In this document: positions 62,387 to 64,000 of the stretch, piece after piece | Layout: each line of letters starts with the position of its first letter | Numbering within the stretch: position 1 is the stretch's first letter | Origin: Candidatus Zixiibacteriota bacterium | GTDB taxonomy: Bacteria; Zixibacteria; MSB-5A5; WJJR01; JAJRUJ01 | Length of the DNA: 64,000 nt | Direction of reading: 5' to 3' | Assembly (NCBI GenBank): GCA_020051695.1 | Contig: JAGVQM010000021.1 | Coordinates: forward strand, 1 to 64,000 | Program-made: the position numbers and the translations under genes | Notes under the pieces: model-generated | Seen by the model: only the letters and a program-made list of their open reading frames with translations | What the model was told of the DNA's origin: nothing | The model's database searches: none

Positions 62387-63910
62387 TCAGTCAATTCGAT
62401 AGGGGCTTTTCCAGAAAAAACGTTGAACGCCGTCCTGAGTCCCCAGCCACAGATATTCACCGTCCGGGTAGATCGTCTGGACAAAATCATCGTACAGACC
62501 GTCCGAGCGGTCAAATAGCCGGTACCGCCCCGTTACCGGTTCGAACCGCACCAGTCCTGATGCCGTGGAAGCCCAGACAATCCGCTCGGTGACCGCAAGG
62601 GCATAAATATCCCCGCCGGGGAAGATATTTTCTGAGAGATATTCCTGAACTCCGGAACCGTCCCGGGGCACGATGGCCAACCCAAAGTCCGTCCCGAAAT
62701 AAAAGGCGGAATCATCATGGGTGATGGCCCGGACATGCCCGGCAAGGATCCCCCCGACTGCGGAAAACCGCCGCCATTGTCCGCTTTCTTTGAACAAGCG
62801 AAACAAGCCGCGGTCGGTCCCCAGCCAGACAAAATCATCAATGACTTCGATATCATAGACATACGCTCCGGCAGTCTGCCGGTCGACAACCCGGACCACC
62901 GAATCCTGCGGGGTCAAAAGCGCATTCACGCCGATATCGGTCCCCACCCAAATAACATCTCCATCGGGTTCGACGGCGGTCACCAGGTTGCTGAGCAGTC
63001 CGTCAAACTCATTGTATGTGCGAAAAGCAGGCGTCCGGCAATCACAATAGCGGGTCAAACCGGCAGAGGTGGCCAGCCAGATGGTATCGCCCGTGCGCGC
63101 CAGATCGAGCACGTCGTCCGAGTCGAAACCATCAGTAAAACGGCCTTCGTAGTATTCCCAGGATTCCCGCAATGTATCGAAGACCGTCACACCGGAGAGT
63201 TCGCCCTCCAGCCGTGGACCGGCAAACCACCATTGCGTGTCCAGCCGTTCGATTGCCCGGACATTCCCCTGGGCGAGGCCATAGGGTAACGGTTCCAGAT
63301 CGGTGGCATAATCGCGGCCGCGCCAGACACCCAACCCCCATGTTCCAACCCAGCGGTTGCCCCAATCGTCGGTTATTGCGCCTTGGACGGTAAAATCGCG
63401 CATTTGGGCGTCACTAATAATATTTTCCTCCAGCGCGGTAAATCCGGTGGGCAGATAAAAGGGCAGTAAGTCGATCTTATTCCAAAACACCATCAGTGAT
63501 TCGGGGAATGCGCCGGTAGACTCAAATTCATGCCCCACAATGTTGTAAACCAGATCACCCTCGATGGTCCGCGCGTGAAGCTCCTGTAAATCCGGGTCAA
63601 AAGCCACGGCGAGCACGCGATTGGTCGGCAAGCCGTCGATCGTTGTCCAGACGCCGTCCCAGCGGTCCCGAAAACGATCATACCGCAAAATGCCGCCGGG
63701 GCTGCTGAAATAGATGAACTCCGGCCCGATGGCCGCCAGTGAAATATAGCGCGTGGAGGTATACCCGAGCCAGTCGCCATCCTGATAGCGCCCGGCGGCT
63801 GTGGCCCCTGTATGGATCAGCATAATCAGGATGGCAACTGCGCAGAGATACCCGCTCAGTACCAACGGCGTACGGGACCACGGACGGAAGTAACTACGCA
63901 TTACTTTCAT
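62387..63910 (-). CDS. Exported two-component-regulator-propeller-type protein
   Basis: A 507-residue protein with an N-terminal signal or anchor (GYLCAVAILIMLIHTGATAAG). Repeated propeller blades of the Reg_prop type recur through the chain: GLPTNRVLAVAFDP, DDWGNRWVGTWGLGVWR, GDTIWLATSAGLTRY, GDVIWVGTDIGVNAL, DDFVWLGTDRGLFRL and GEYLWLGTQDGVQRF. No kinase or sensor output domain follows, so it is a stand-alone extracytoplasmic propeller. Its start overlaps the stop of an upstream frame by ATGA. Confidence 0.85.
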   Translation of the reverse strand: MKVMRSYFRPWSRTPLVLSGYLCAVAILIMLIHTGATAAGRYQDGDWLGYTSTRYISLAAIGPEFIYFSSPGGILRYDRFRDRWDGVWTTIDGLPTNRVLAVAFDPDLQELHARTIEGDLVYNIVGHEFESTGAFPESLMVFWNKIDLLPFYLPTGFTALEENIISDAQMRDFTVQGAITDDWGNRWVGTWGLGVWRGRDYATDLEPLPYGLAQGNVRAIERLDTQWWFAGPRLEGELSGVTVFDTLRESWEYYEGRFTDGFDSDDVLDLARTGDTIWLATSAGLTRYCDCRTPAFRTYNEFDGLLSNLVTAVEPDGDVIWVGTDIGVNALLTPQDSVVRVVDRQTAGAYVYDIEVIDDFVWLGTDRGLFRLFKESGQWRRFSAVGGILAGHVRAITHDDSAFYFGTDFGLAIVPRDGSGVQEYLSENIFPGGDIYALAVTERIVWASTASGLVRFEPVTGRYRLFDRSDGLYDDFVQTIYPDGEYLWLGTQDGVQRFFWKSPYRID

Positions 63911-64000
63911 AATCTCAATATGCGAAATTCTTTGTCTATCGCAATCTTTTGCTCGATCTTCTCCTCCACTCTTGTACCGCCGGATCGGCCGGCAGTTCTG
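63907..64000 (-). CDS. C-terminal end of an upstream gene, cut by window edge
   Basis: About 30 codons are open from the right edge, with coding-like residues (VEEKIEQKIAIDKEFRIL) and a TGA at 63907-63909 that overlaps the next ATG in the ATGA style common in this window. No product can be named. Confidence 0.45.
   Translation of the reverse strand, partial: RTAGRSGGTRVEEKIEQKIAIDKEFRILRL

Overview
The window reads as a GC-rich bacterial chromosome segment from a Gram-negative lineage of the FCB type. Supporting signs are many signal-peptide and lipoprotein genes, OmpA-like and beta-barrel proteins, and two secreted proteins carrying type I dockerin-like modules (GDVN..PLDV..VNYVY). The style (dockerin tails, VCBS and propeller proteins, YceI/DUF5777 pair, rpoN-hpf-hprK, Hdr/Kor clusters) resembles the candidate phylum Zixibacteria or a close relative. 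That placement rests on family knowledge only; no marker gene here proves it.

Layout. 0-2.2 kb: a secreted caspase-fold-like protein whose dockerin tail is out of frame, and an unknown secreted protein. 2.7-6.5 kb: O-methyltransferase, PPP-type metallophosphatase, CstA transporter. 6.6-9.3 kb: an SF1 helicase bounded by palindromic repeats. 9.3-12.7 kb: a membrane SpoIIE/RsbU-like phosphatase with a small barrel protein. 13.1-25.9 kb: the metabolic core, two divergent redox operons. The minus-strand one is hdrC-hdrB-hdrA-mvhD-hdrD-like; the plus-strand one is korD-korA-korB-korC-hdrA/mvhD-zinc ribbon. 26.1-29.8 kb: secreted M14 carboxypeptidase, YceI protein, barrel protein. 29.8-32.5 kb: repeats and a second, AT-rich SF1 helicase. 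32.5-39.7 kb: the membrane arm of complex I (nuoAHJKLMN). 39.9-44.1 kb: pseudouridine synthase, HD protein, an AT-rich membrane protein, a tiny DNA-binding-like protein, a deformylase. 44.2-53.1 kb: OmpA-like protein, lipoproteins, peptidase, inositol monophosphatase, a heterodimeric ABC exporter. 53.2-64 kb: Mut7-C RNase-like protein, GH57 glucanotransferase, MlaD-like protein, hprK, hpf, rpoN, VCBS and propeller proteins.

The strongest result is that both hdrA genes are interrupted at the same codon by an in-frame TGA, where Cys-type HdrA has a conserved cysteine. In both genes the TGA is followed, at bacterial SECIS distance, by the same perfect hairpin GATGCC-GGTC-GGCATC. The four neighbouring ORF pieces are therefore best read as two full-length selenocysteine-containing HdrA proteins: one of 1013 residues with two HdrA modules, and one of 824 residues fused to MvhD. 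The likely role is flavin-based electron bifurcation or confurcation linking ferredoxin (from the 2-oxoacid:ferredoxin oxidoreductase) to a disulfide or other acceptor, with complex I as a possible further sink.

Second-tier observations are two repeat-bounded SF1 helicases sharing an unusual YCxRC motif, a diverged second copy of the nuoN 3' end next to one of them, a helicase C-terminus written by an intergenic repeat, and several families of dispersed palindromes.
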